This document shows positions 5,143-12,740 of a stretch of DNA of 12,740 nucleotides, piece by piece. Below the pieces are notes generated by a model. The model saw only the letters and a program-made list of their open reading frames with translations. It searched no databases and was not told the origin of the DNA. The DNA lies in assembly GCF_014384995.1 (NCBI RefSeq), contig NZ_JACRSY010000055.1:1-12740 (forward strand). The letters run 5' to 3'. Source of the DNA: Zhenhengia yiwuensis (GTDB lineage Bacteria; Bacillota; Clostridia; Lachnospirales; Cellulosilyticaceae). Both the position numbers and the translations under genes were made by a program. The first letter of the stretch is position 1, and the number at the start of each line of letters is the position of its first letter.

Positions 5143-7476
5143 ATGTCAAACTTTAAAAACTATAAAAGATCTATCATATTTGAATGTGAGTATACACAGT
5201 TAAAAGATGCAACACAGGATATTAATAAGCAGATGGCCTTGCTGAATGCTGAGTTTAGACGATCAAGTGAGGATGTGAAGGCAAATGGTACAGCCCTTGA
5301 CCATTTGACATTAGTTCATGAAAAGTTATCTGTACAGATTGAATTACAGAAAGATAAAGTCAATGAACTTAAGAATTATTTAAAAGAGCTAAATGAAGCA
5401 GAAGGTGATAACAGTAAATCTATCGTTAATACAACAATAGAGTTAAAAAAGGCAGAAGCTACACTTATAAAATATCAAAGTGATTTAGAACAAACAAAAG
5501 AGAAAATAGATGGATTTAATGTATCTACAGCAGAAATGTCTGACAAGTTAGAATTACTAGATGCAGAATTTAAGCTTCAGCAGGTTAGTGTAGAGCAGAC
5601 TGCAGATAAATTAAAAGCATTAATTGAACAACAGAATTATTATAATGATAAGGCTAAACTACAAAAAACAGTCGTAGAACAATTAAAGTCTGAATTAGAT
5701 GAGTTGACTAAATCAGAAGGTTTAAATGAAAAAGCTATTGTACAAAAAACGACTCAATTAAAAAGGGCAGAAACGGAATTAATCAATATTAGAAAAGATA
5801 TTGATAATGTTACAAAGGAATTGAAGGAACAAGATACAAAATTAGGCGTCTTATCTCGCAAATGGGAAACTTTTGAGAAGATCTTATCAGAATCTGGTCT
5901 TAATATTGAAAGTGTTGCTTCAAGCATACAAAAAATAGGGGCAGCAATGGCTGGTATAGGAGTTGTAAGTGCAACTATGTCTATGAGTTTTGATCAAGAG
6001 TTTTCAAAAGTCAAAACAATAGCAGATGAAACACAAATTTCCTTTGATGATTTAAAAAAAGGCGTATTAGATGTAAGTAGCACTATTAATGTTGATGCCA
6101 AAGTAGCAGCTAATGCGTTATATGAGATTGTAAGTGCCAATATATCTACTGCAGACAGTTTGAAAGTTCTTGAAGGAAGTGCAAAATTAGCTAAGACAGG
6201 TTTTACAGATATTAATACAGCAGCTGACTTAATGACAACTGTATTAAATGCTTATGGTTCAAGCGTGGAGGAAGTAAATAAATATTCAGACCAAATGATA
6301 CTTACTCAAAAGCTTGCTAAGACAACAATTGGTGAACTAGGGTCAAGTTTTGGTGATGTAGCAGGATTTGCAGCAACTGCAAATGTTGAGTTTGCACAAA
6401 TAGGGTCTGCATTATCTGTACTTACAACGAGAGGTGTAGGAACAAGTGAATCCATTACAGCATTAAAGGCTATATTAAGTGCAGTAATTAGTCCTACAAA
6501 AGAAGCGAAAGATATGGCTGATGAATTAGGGATAAGCTTTAATTTATCAAGTTTGCAATCTAGAGGATTTGTAAAATTCCTCAGAGATATTGAAAAAGGA
6601 TGTAGGGGCGATACGGAAGCTATGGCAAGTTTATTTGGAAGTTCAGAAGCTCTTAATGCTGTATTACAACTTACATCCAAGGAAGGAATGGCTCAATTTA
6701 GTGAAAATCTAGAAATTATTAGTGGTGCAAGTGGGACAACAGAAGAGGCATTAAGAGCATTGGAATCACCAGGTGAAGATTTAAGTGAGGCATTTAATAG
6801 ATTAAAAAATACACTAATTGAATCAGGCAGTGCATTCGAGCCTATTATTAATATGGTAACAGGATTTATCAGCATTATAGGCCAAGCACCACCGACTATT
6901 GTAACAACTATTGCAGTATTAGGAACATTAGCCCTTACAATAGGAACAGTCATTAAGACTGTAAATGAAACAATGAGTACAGTAAATAGTGTTAGTAGCA
7001 TTGTAAATAAAGTAAGTGGTGGACTTAGTCCGTTGGAAATGAAAATTATCAAGGTAGGGGCAGCTATCCTTGGAGTTGTTGCAGCACTTACAGCATTGCT
7101 TGCTATTTGGGGTGTATTAAGTGGAAAAGGTGGAGAAATCCAAAACACAATGAATGGTATTGCTAATAATATTGGCTCTATGAATTCGAGCATAGGTAAT
7201 ATGCGTTTAAGTGCTAACAGTGCAACTAAAGGCGGGTATGCTATAGGAACAGAATTTGTAAAAGAAGATGGTTATTATGATGTAGGAGAACATGGAAAAG
7301 AACGTGTATTTTTGAGGAGAGGGGCTAAGGTTGCAAATGATATTCAGACCAAGCAAATGTCCTCTAATGACAAAAATATAACGACGTATAATTTAAATAA
7401 TGTAACTATACAGACTAATAGCGCAAATGATCTATTTGAACAAATTCAAATTTTAGCCAGAAAAGGCCTAGTGTAG
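5143..7476 (+). CDS. Tail tape measure protein, TP901-type
   Basis: This 777-residue protein sets tail length and is ejected during infection. Residues 1 to about 250 are predicted coiled coil with a 105-residue-period duplication. Residues about 284-560 are the TP901-type core, with MSFDQEFSKVKTIADETQIS, A-N-A-L-Y-E-I-V-S-A, T-V-L-N-A-Y-G and T-T-I-G-E-L-G-S-S-F-G-D-V. Two hydrophobic membrane-like segments lie at about 585-605 and 635-658. The C-terminus has G-Y-Y-D-V-G-E-H-G-K-E-R-V-F-L then R-R-G-A-K-V, the usual closing motif of tape measures. No lysozyme or peptidase domain was seen. ATG 5143 follows a very strong AGGAGG site (5131-5136) 15 bases after the chaperone stop. At about 0.15 nm per residue the tail would be near 115 nm (inference). 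Confidence 0.95.
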   Translation: MSNFKNYKRSIIFECEYTQLKDATQDINKQMALLNAEFRRSSEDVKANGTALDHLTLVHEKLSVQIELQKDKVNELKNYLKELNEAEGDNSKSIVNTTIELKKAEATLIKYQSDLEQTKEKIDGFNVSTAEMSDKLELLDAEFKLQQVSVEQTADKLKALIEQQNYYNDKAKLQKTVVEQLKSELDELTKSEGLNEKAIVQKTTQLKRAETELINIRKDIDNVTKELKEQDTKLGVLSRKWETFEKILSESGLNIESVASSIQKIGAAMAGIGVVSATMSMSFDQEFSKVKTIADETQISFDDLKKGVLDVSSTINVDAKVAANALYEIVSANISTADSLKVLEGSAKLAKTGFTDINTAADLMTTVLNAYGSSVEEVNKYSDQMILTQKLAKTTIGELGSSFGDVAGFAATANVEFAQIGSALSVLTTRGVGTSESITALKAILSAVISPTKEAKDMADELGISFNLSSLQSRGFVKFLRDIEKGCRGDTEAMASLFGSSEALNAVLQLTSKEGMAQFSENLEIISGASGTTEEALRALESPGEDLSEAFNRLKNTLIESGSAFEPIINMVTGFISIIGQAPPTIVTTIAVLGTLALTIGTVIKTVNETMSTVNSVSSIVNKVSGGLSPLEMKIIKVGAAILGVVAALTALLAIWGVLSGKGGEIQNTMNGIANNIGSMNSSIGNMRLSANSATKGGYAIGTEFVKEDGYYDVGEHGKERVFLRRGAKVANDIQTKQMSSNDKNITTYNLNNVTIQTNSANDLFEQIQILARKGLV
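5239..5502 (+). repeat. Tape measure coiled-coil duplication, copy 1 (residues 33-120)
   Basis: Copy 1 aligns with copy 2 at a constant offset of 105 codons (315 bp) with no gaps. Matching points include L-L-N-A-E-F against L-L-D-A-E-F, and T-I-E-L-K-K-A-E-A-T-L against T-T-Q-L-K-R-A-E-T-E-L. The similarity is clear at the protein level and weaker at the DNA level, so the duplication is not recent. Confidence 0.75.
5554..5817 (+). repeat. Tape measure coiled-coil duplication, copy 2 (residues 138-225)
   Basis: Partner of the copy at 5239-5502. It keeps the same order: L-L-D-A-E-F, a long helix, an S-E-G-L-N-E loop equivalent to A-E-G-D-N-S, then I-V-Q-K-T-T-Q-L-K-R-A-E. It ends before the W-E-T-F-E-K segment that leads into the core domain. 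Confidence 0.75.
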
Positions 7477-7491
7477 AAGGGGTGAGAATAG

Positions 7492-10188
7492 ATGGCATAT
7501 GTAATGTTTAATCCTAGTACAGTAAATAGTGATTTATCATCTACTAAAAGTAGAATGAACTTCCAAAAGTTCATCAATGACTATAACAACGGTCTTATTG
7601 ACAGGGGTGGTACTGCTAAAATTTCATCATTAAGTATATTAGTACATGATGTAAAAAGAGACCAGACTGTAAATGCGACTGTTTCTGTTTATAATCAAAT
7701 AATTAACCGAAGTTTTACATCTAGGCATGAAGATACGATAAGTAGAAATATCTATCAAGATTTAAGTATCGCTATTAATCCTACTTCCTTTATAAACTAT
7801 TTAAACTCTAATGGTGGAAATCTTGATGCAACTATCACCAGTGGCATTGCAAATTACAATACTCCTGTTGTTATAGGTACAGAGTTTCGCACTAAAGAAA
7901 TAGCTGGTGTAAAAAGCGGGCAAGTAACAATAACGGGCAGTGAAGTAGACAAGGCAATTAGAGTAACCCGAACAGATAATGTTAATGGGATATACGTTGA
8001 ACTTTATAGCTATAACGGAAAAGAATACGTTGAATTATTTAAAGGTGCAAGTAATGGAACATTTGTAGATATTCCCGCAGGAACGATTACAGACTTATCT
8101 TTAGAATATTATGTTTGGGTATACGCAGGATTATTGCTAGAAAGTAATGGGCCTACTAAATTAAATGAAGGTTCAGACTCGGCCTTTTTAAAGTTTAAGT
8201 TAGATAATCTAATAGTAAGCTATCCTACAATAGATAATCTAGCAATGATAGGGGAGTACTGGGAACGACCAATCACGGTTAACTGGCGTTCCACTCATCA
8301 AGAAGGATACGAGTGGGAAGCTTATTATAATAACCAAAAAGTTAGCAGTGGTAATGGAGGAAATGCTTCATCTTTTTCTATACCAGCAAATACTTTCGGT
8401 GGGACATTGCCAGCAAGTGTGAGGGTTAGAGTTTATAGAACCTATGCAGGCGTTAAGTATTATTCAGGTTGGCAAGAAGTATCCTTTAGTCTTAAAGATA
8501 TTGAGGCAACTATAACCAATTTACTTGTAGAAGGTGAGTATTGGGAAAATCCTATTAAGGTGAGTTGGCAATCAACAAATCAGCAACAATTTAAAATAGA
8601 AGTTTTGAAATCTAATCAAGTAGTAAAAACCTATACAGGGACTACATCCACTAGTTATACTATTGAAGCAGAGCAACTTGCAGAAGGTACTTATACGATT
8701 AAAGTTACAGTTGCTTATGCTAATAGATATGTTAATAGTAGTGAAAGAACTGTTACATTAAAAAATATAGAAGCTGTTGTAAATGATATTTCTTTGAGTG
8801 GTAGCAATGTCGATTTAGAACTTATCTTCTCGTGGAATTCAGCGAACCAACAGAAATACGAAGTTGAAATATATAAAAATGATGATCGAGTAAAAAATTA
8901 CAGTGGAAATACTACAACAAGTGTTATTATATCACCTAGTTCACTTACTACAGGCTTGCACAGATTTAGGGTAAGGGTTGCCTTTAAAGATAGGTGGACA
9001 GAATGGAAAGAGATAACAGCTACGCTTACCGAAACACTACCTAGTATTGGAGCATTGGAACCAGATGGAGTGATAACAGAAAGGGATAATCCTACTCGTG
9101 TTTGGTGGACATCTCAAAATCAAAGCAAATGGAAGCTGGTTATAGACGGAATTACAACTTATACAGGTACGACTGAAAAAGAGAAAATTCTGTTAGCAGG
9201 AGTACTTCAAACAGGTAAACATAGTATGGAACTTACAGTAACGTATCGTACAAGAGCAGGGGTGGAAAAGCACATCACTAAAAAAGCCGAGTGGATTGTA
9301 CAGGGCAAACCTCCTATTCCTACTATAACTTCTGGGAGTATGTTTAAGACTAATAGGCCTATAATACTTTGGGATACTCAGGACCAGCAAGGGTACATAT
9401 TGGACATATTAAGAGAAGGTGTTGTTATTTATAGCACAGATTGGCAGAATGGCCTTGTATCAGAACATAAGGTAATGGAATACTTACCTAATGGCACGTA
9501 TACGGCACGTATTAAAATTATGAATCAATTTAGCCTTGAAAGTGATTATGGAAGTAAGGAGTTTTCAGTCAATACTAGCATAGCTACATCTATTAATCTT
9601 AATGCAATTCCCGTTAAAAACTCTGTACAGCTATCATGGAGCAGTAATGGCATATTCCAAAAATTTTATGTTATCCGTAATAACGAAGTAATTGCTATGA
9701 CTGACACAACATCTTATACCGATTATACAGCATATAAGGAGTGTATTTACACAATTAAAGGAGTAACGGATAGTGATGTATATAAAGATAGCAATGAAGT
9801 TTATGTAGAATGCAGGATAACTACAGGAACAATGGCTACTATTGATGCATTGTATGATACGATTCAAGTAGGAGTAAGCAGAGAGGAATTTAAATTTAAA
9901 GGGAACATTGATTTAGCAAGTACACAACTTGTATTAAATGGTAGAGAGTTACCTGTATTAGTATTTGGGGAACACTCTAACAATACTTATAATCTTAAAT
10001 TTACCTCAAAAGAACTCTTTAAGTTTTTAGAAATGTGCAAGAGAAGACAAATATTTCTTTATAGAGATAAGCGTCAGAAACTTTATTTAAGCATTACGAA
10101 TCCTTCCTATACAATTGATATGCTAGGTATAGAATATACTATACAAGCTATAGAAGTAGATTATAACGAGGTGATAACTTATGATTAA
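7492..10188 (+). CDS. Tail-tip protein: Fn3-like repeats plus Dit-like C-terminal module
   Basis: This 898-residue protein occupies the distal tail (Dit) position, directly after the tape measure gene, but is several times a normal Dit. Residues 1-240 form a region I do not recognise, beta-rich from about 125, perhaps a carbohydrate-binding or adhesin module. Residues about 245-774 hold six Fn3-like units of 80-95 residues, each with a strand of the type V-x-W-x-S-x-x-Q followed by a tyrosine- or phenylalanine-rich strand. Residues 775-898 resemble a siphovirus tail component: E-L-P-V-L-V-F-G-E-H, F-L-Y-R-D-K-R-Q-K-L-Y, Y-T-I-Q-A-I-E-V-D-Y-N-E-V. No protease or glycosidase motif was seen. AAGGGGTGA (7477-7485) precedes the ATG. 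The stop overlaps the hub gene by 8 nt. It probably forms or decorates the ring at the tail tip; adhesion is inferred. Confidence 0.75.
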   Translation: MAYVMFNPSTVNSDLSSTKSRMNFQKFINDYNNGLIDRGGTAKISSLSILVHDVKRDQTVNATVSVYNQIINRSFTSRHEDTISRNIYQDLSIAINPTSFINYLNSNGGNLDATITSGIANYNTPVVIGTEFRTKEIAGVKSGQVTITGSEVDKAIRVTRTDNVNGIYVELYSYNGKEYVELFKGASNGTFVDIPAGTITDLSLEYYVWVYAGLLLESNGPTKLNEGSDSAFLKFKLDNLIVSYPTIDNLAMIGEYWERPITVNWRSTHQEGYEWEAYYNNQKVSSGNGGNASSFSIPANTFGGTLPASVRVRVYRTYAGVKYYSGWQEVSFSLKDIEATITNLLVEGEYWENPIKVSWQSTNQQQFKIEVLKSNQVVKTYTGTTSTSYTIEAEQLAEGTYTIKVTVAYANRYVNSSERTVTLKNIEAVVNDISLSGSNVDLELIFSWNSANQQKYEVEIYKNDDRVKNYSGNTTTSVIISPSSLTTGLHRFRVRVAFKDRWTEWKEITATLTETLPSIGALEPDGVITERDNPTRVWWTSQNQSKWKLVIDGITTYTGTTEKEKILLAGVLQTGKHSMELTVTYRTRAGVEKHITKKAEWIVQGKPPIPTITSGSMFKTNRPIILWDTQDQQGYILDILREGVVIYSTDWQNGLVSEHKVMEYLPNGTYTARIKIMNQFSLESDYGSKEFSVNTSIATSINLNAIPVKNSVQLSWSSNGIFQKFYVIRNNEVIAMTDTTSYTDYTAYKECIYTIKGVTDSDVYKDSNEVYVECRITTGTMATIDALYDTIQVGVSREEFKFKGNIDLASTQLVLNGRELPVLVFGEHSNNTYNLKFTSKELFKFLEMCKRRQIFLYRDKRQKLYLSITNPSYTIDMLGIEYTIQAIEVDYNEVITYD
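8224..9813 (+). repeat. Six tandem Fn3-like domain repeats (residues 245-774 of the tail-tip protein)
   Basis: Approximate unit boundaries are residues 245-335, 336-424, 425-512, 515-603, 608-693 and 697-774. Units 1 and 2 share G-E-Y-W-E-x-P-I-x-V-x-W. Units 2 to 4 share S-x-N-Q and Y-x-G-T/N-T-T elements. Units 5 and 6 are more diverged. Repetition is at the protein level, so boundaries are good to within about five residues. Confidence 0.72.
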
Positions 10189-11254
10189 ACTGTCACAACT
10201 TGAACAAGATATACTGCATTGTAAATATGGAAGTAGACATGAATTTTATAGGTTGGAATTACTTGATATGTATGGAATAAAGAAGGATGATTTATATCTT
10301 GTTAGTGGTGATGTCTCGTTAGACTGTGTAGCTGATATACAGAAATCAGCAACAATAAACTTTAAAGAATCATCAAAAGTGAACTACTTAAGTGATAGAA
10401 TAAAACCTTTCATGGGAGTTATGGTGGGAGATACAATTAAGTGGTGGCCTTTAGGTGTTTTTTTAATGGTTCAAACAAATAGTAGTAATGGTGTAGTTAG
10501 GGCTCAATGCTATGATGAAACTATTATATTACAGCAATCACAAGTACTAGCACAGAAAGTCTTTTTGAAAGGTACAAATTACGGAGAGGTCTTAAGATAT
10601 TTCATAATAAGTTGTGGCATTACTAAAATCAATATCCAAAGCACAGAACATGCACTACAAGAAGATTTAATTGTAGATGATAGTAAAAATAAGTTAGAAT
10701 GGTTTAATTACATAGCAGAACAAATAAATTACACTAAGCTTAGTGTAAATTCGGATGGATGGTTTATAAGTAAGAAGTACATAGAACCTTCTCCATCTAA
10801 TGTAGGTTATATCTATAAAGAAGATCATATGAGTGTGCTTAGTGGAAACATTGAAAGTCTAATTGATTACTGGAAGGTACCAAATGTATTTAAACGTTTT
10901 GTATCACATCCTACTCTTGGAGAATTGGTATCTATATACATTAATGCTGACCCTACAAGTGATTTTAGTGTTACCAAGAGAAAGATGGAAATAACTGATA
11001 GTAAGCAGGTTGATAATGTAGTAAATCAAATAGAATTAGACAACCTTACAAGAAAGGCTGCATTTAATGCTAATCAAATTTATGAAGAAGTTACTTTTTA
11101 TACGCTTAATATGCCTCATCATGAAAGTTATGACATATTAGACTTAAGGTCAGAACATTTGAACGGTATATTCATAGAACAGCATTTTAATATTAAACTT
11201 GAAAGTGGTTCGCTTATGACACATAGAGTAAAAAGGTTGGTGACATTAAATTGA
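10181..11254 (+). CDS. Baseplate hub / Tal-like tail protein
   Basis: This 357-residue protein follows the Dit-like gene, where siphophages encode the Tal or hub protein that closes the tail tip. The pattern fits the hub domain without a lytic extension: an opening with R-H-E-F-Y-R-L-E-L-L-D, a conserved strand pair around S-A-T-I-N-F-K-E and I-K-P-F-M-G-V, then W-W-P-L-G-V-F-L-M-V (about 88-97). Next come A-Q-C-Y-D-E-T-I-I-L-Q-Q-S-Q-V and the hub helix G-E-V-L-R-Y-F-I-I-S-C-G-I. The C-terminal part (about 220-357) has P-N-V-F-K-R-F-V-S and a final R-V-K-R-L-V-T strand. No peptidase or lysozyme signature appears at the end, unlike many Tal proteins. GAGGTGA (10168-10174) precedes ATG 10181, which overlaps the previous stop by 8 nt. 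Confidence 0.78.
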   Translation: MIKLSQLEQDILHCKYGSRHEFYRLELLDMYGIKKDDLYLVSGDVSLDCVADIQKSATINFKESSKVNYLSDRIKPFMGVMVGDTIKWWPLGVFLMVQTNSSNGVVRAQCYDETIILQQSQVLAQKVFLKGTNYGEVLRYFIISCGITKINIQSTEHALQEDLIVDDSKNKLEWFNYIAEQINYTKLSVNSDGWFISKKYIEPSPSNVGYIYKEDHMSVLSGNIESLIDYWKVPNVFKRFVSHPTLGELVSIYINADPTSDFSVTKRKMEITDSKQVDNVVNQIELDNLTRKAAFNANQIYEEVTFYTLNMPHHESYDILDLRSEHLNGIFIEQHFNIKLESGSLMTHRVKRLVTLN

Positions 11255-11490
11255 ATATAGCAAATGCTTTAAAGGATATGAAAAAGCCTGACACTACTCA
11301 AAAAGCATTATTTGCTACAGTTGAAGAAGTTACAGAAGAGGGCATTAAAATAAGAGTAGATGGTGAAGAAGAAGTAAGACAAACTTATTATAATAGTCTC
11401 GCTAATGTGGATGTGAAAGATAGAGTATACATTCAATATGTTAGTGGGACTATTCTTATTATAGGGAGATTAATGTATAAGAAAGGGTGA
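11251..11490 (+). CDS. Small OB-fold-like baseplate protein
   Basis: This 79-residue protein starts at TTG 11251, overlapping the hub stop as TTGA, with AAAAGGTTGGTGA (11232-11244 region) as its ribosome binding site. Strands at K-A-L-F-A-T-V-E-E-V, G-I-K-I-R-V-D and V-K-D-R-V-Y-I-Q-Y-V-S-G-T-I-L-I-I-G-R suggest an OB-like barrel. The ending D-R-V-x-x-x-x-V-S-G-T-x-x-I-x-G is typical of short proteins encoded beside hub genes in clostridial phages. An OB domain next to the hub recalls the gp5 and baseplate-spike family, but the identification is by pattern only. Its stop is 4 nt before the BppU-type start, so the three tail-tip genes are probably coupled. Confidence 0.68.
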   Translation: MNIANALKDMKKPDTTQKALFATVEEVTEEGIKIRVDGEEEVRQTYYNSLANVDVKDRVYIQYVSGTILIIGRLMYKKG

Positions 11491-11494
11491 GGAG

Positions 11495-12740
11495 ATGAAA
11501 CCAAAAAGCTATAGCATATTACTAGATATTTATAAAGGTGTTCTTAATAATAATCAGTTGATTGAATTTACCACAGGGGATAATGGACAAAGTGTGCTAG
11601 AGTTTGTATTGCTTGAAGATAAGATTACAGCTTATAACTTAGATGGATGTATGGTTCGAATGGTTATTGAAGGCCAACAACAAGATTGTACAATTGTAGA
11701 TGCATCTAATGGCAAAGTAAAGATTGTATTACTACAAAGTATGTTCTCACGACCAGGAAATGTAATGGCTGAGATACAAATTTATGATAGTTCCGATCAA
11801 ACGCTACGACTTACTACCCCACGTTTTCAATATAATGTTCGTAAGAGCCTAATGAATAATACGACTGTCCAAGCAGACCCAAACTATAGTATTTTACAAA
11901 ATATGATTCTAGAGGTTTCGAGCGCGGATGAAGTAGCAAAGCAAGCTAAGAAAACGGCAGAAAGCGCAATGACTACGGCTAATCAAGCTGAAAGTAAAGC
12001 CAATCAAATTATAGACAATGGTAATTACGCTAAAGAACAAGGTGATTATGCCAAGGCAGAAGGTGACAGACTGCAAGGTATGTTAACCATAGATGGTACA
12101 GCTCAGACAAAATTTGATTTTATTAAGAATCAGGTTATGAAAGATGGGCTGATAGGCAGTGCGTTCTGCATTAAAACTACGACTACAGTTTCGTGTCCGA
12201 GTCTTGATGCTAAAAATGGAACTATTATTGTAAATGCTGATTTTGAAAATATTAGTTTTCTATTTGATGCAGGTTTATTTACTCTTAGAAAAAAACTAGA
12301 ATGGAATAGATACCAATTATCAACAAATCCAACCAATCCACTAGTAGAAACAGTGTATGGACATAAATGCTTTATTGTTGTGTCTCTTCTTGATGGAATT
12401 TTAAGCATGTCGCAAACCATAAATGGAGTAACAGAAATAAAAAAGTGTGACCTGAAGACGGAGGGGATAATTAATAGTTTATCCATGTTTTATGGTTCCA
12501 AGCTTAACGATGCGAGCGTATTAGTTTACAATCGCCAGCTTACCACTCAAGAAATTCAACATATCTTCCAAGTCCTTAACAACCCAGAATCTATAAAAGA
12601 ACTTCGTACCACAGATTCAGAAGGTAAAACAAGTATTTTAAAACTTGCAAGCGATGAAGACCATGTAGAAATGTCAACAGGTCGCACTTTACGTGAAGAG
12701 TATATGGGTGTGCTTAAAACAATGGGGAAAGATTTTACGA
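11495..12740 (+). CDS. Baseplate upper protein (BppU-type) with LamG-like region, 3' end cut
   Basis: The frame is open from ATG 11495 to the window edge (415 residues, no stop). Residues 1-115 match the BppU N-terminal domain, which attaches the receptor-binding apparatus to the tail tip in lactococcal-type phages; marks are S-Y-S-I-L-L-D-I-Y-K, V-L-E-F-V-L-L-E-D-K, and R-F-Q-Y-N-V-R-K-S. Residues about 130-195 are alanine-rich helix (A-K-Q-A-K-K-T-A-E-S-A-M, A-N-Q-A-E-S-K-A), a likely trimeric coiled coil. Residues about 217-360 are beta-rich and end with Y-N-R-Q-L-T-T-Q-E-I-Q, the closing motif of LamG-like jelly-roll domains, so glycan binding is possible. GGTGAGGAG (11486-11494) is the ribosome binding site. 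The last 50 residues lead into a further region beyond the window. Confidence 0.85.
   Translation, partial: MKPKSYSILLDIYKGVLNNNQLIEFTTGDNGQSVLEFVLLEDKITAYNLDGCMVRMVIEGQQQDCTIVDASNGKVKIVLLQSMFSRPGNVMAEIQIYDSSDQTLRLTTPRFQYNVRKSLMNNTTVQADPNYSILQNMILEVSSADEVAKQAKKTAESAMTTANQAESKANQIIDNGNYAKEQGDYAKAEGDRLQGMLTIDGTAQTKFDFIKNQVMKDGLIGSAFCIKTTTTVSCPSLDAKNGTIIVNADFENISFLFDAGLFTLRKKLEWNRYQLSTNPTNPLVETVYGHKCFIVVSLLDGILSMSQTINGVTEIKKCDLKTEGIINSLSMFYGSKLNDASVLVYNRQLTTQEIQHIFQVLNNPESIKELRTTDSEGKTSILKLASDEDHVEMSTGRTLREEYMGVLKTMGKDFT

Noticed and set aside
6306..6680. Minus-strand 124-residue open frame
   Set aside because: Antisense to the conserved tape measure core, with no family features and no initiation signal.
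6693..7193. Minus-strand 166-residue open frame
   Set aside because: It lies wholly inside the tape measure gene opposite its hydrophobic region. It has no ribosome binding site and its hydrophobic, isoleucine/proline-rich composition is that of an antisense shadow.
8224..9813. Tandem DNA repeat or CRISPR-like array
   Set aside because: The periodicity is of protein domains of uneven length with diverged DNA. There are no identical direct repeats or spacers.
9193..9867. Two short minus-strand frames (9193-9390 and 9634-9867)
   Set aside because: Both are antisense to the Fn3-like repeat region and have no initiation signals or family features.
12130..12486. Minus-strand 118-residue open frame
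   Set aside because: Antisense to the BppU/LamG coding region, which is open to the window edge with clear family motifs. No ribosome binding site was seen.

Overview
The window is most of the head-tail and tail-tip morphogenesis module of a siphovirus-type prophage, read left to right on the + strand. It comes from an AT-rich, low-GC Gram-positive host. A clostridial genome fits best: strong AGGAGG-type ribosome binding sites, AGA-dominated arginine codons, TTG starts, and Clostridia-like phage families. The genus is inference only. No rRNA, tRNA, CRISPR array, integrase, lysis gene or immunity gene was seen.

Left edge (1-196): the 5' end of an IS66-type insertion sequence reading leftward, carrying the first 25 codons of a TnpA-like accessory gene on the minus strand. 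The element sits inside the portal gene. Only a C-terminal portal fragment (about 154 phage-derived residues) remains to its right, so the prophage is probably unable to make virions even though the rest of the module looks intact.

Head and neck (644-3947): HK97-family prohead protease, HK97-fold major capsid protein with an N-terminal delta (scaffold) domain, a 57-residue lysine-tailed small protein, a gp6-like connector, a head-closure/adaptor protein, an HK97 gp10-like neck protein and a tail-terminator-like protein. The genes are tightly packed, often with 1-16 nt overlaps that suggest translational coupling.

Tail tube and assembly (3932-7476): a phi13-type major tail protein from a TTG start; an intergenic hairpin that may reduce transcription after this abundant product; a two-frame tail assembly chaperone gene with an A AAA AAG slippery site expected to give a 125-residue protein and a 182-residue -1 frameshift fusion; and a 777-residue TP901-type tape measure protein whose N-terminal coiled coil holds a 105-residue-period duplication.

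Tail tip (7492-12740): an 898-residue protein with an N-terminal region of unknown family, six tandem Fn3-like beta-sandwich repeats and a Dit-like C-terminal module; a 357-residue baseplate hub/Tal-like protein; a 79-residue probable OB-fold protein; and a BppU-type baseplate upper protein with a LamG-like C-terminal region that runs off the right edge. Together these should form the host-recognition apparatus. No single novel system was identified. The points most worth a second look are the IS66 disruption of the portal, the two candidate frameshift sites, the Fn3-expanded Dit-like protein and the tape measure duplication.
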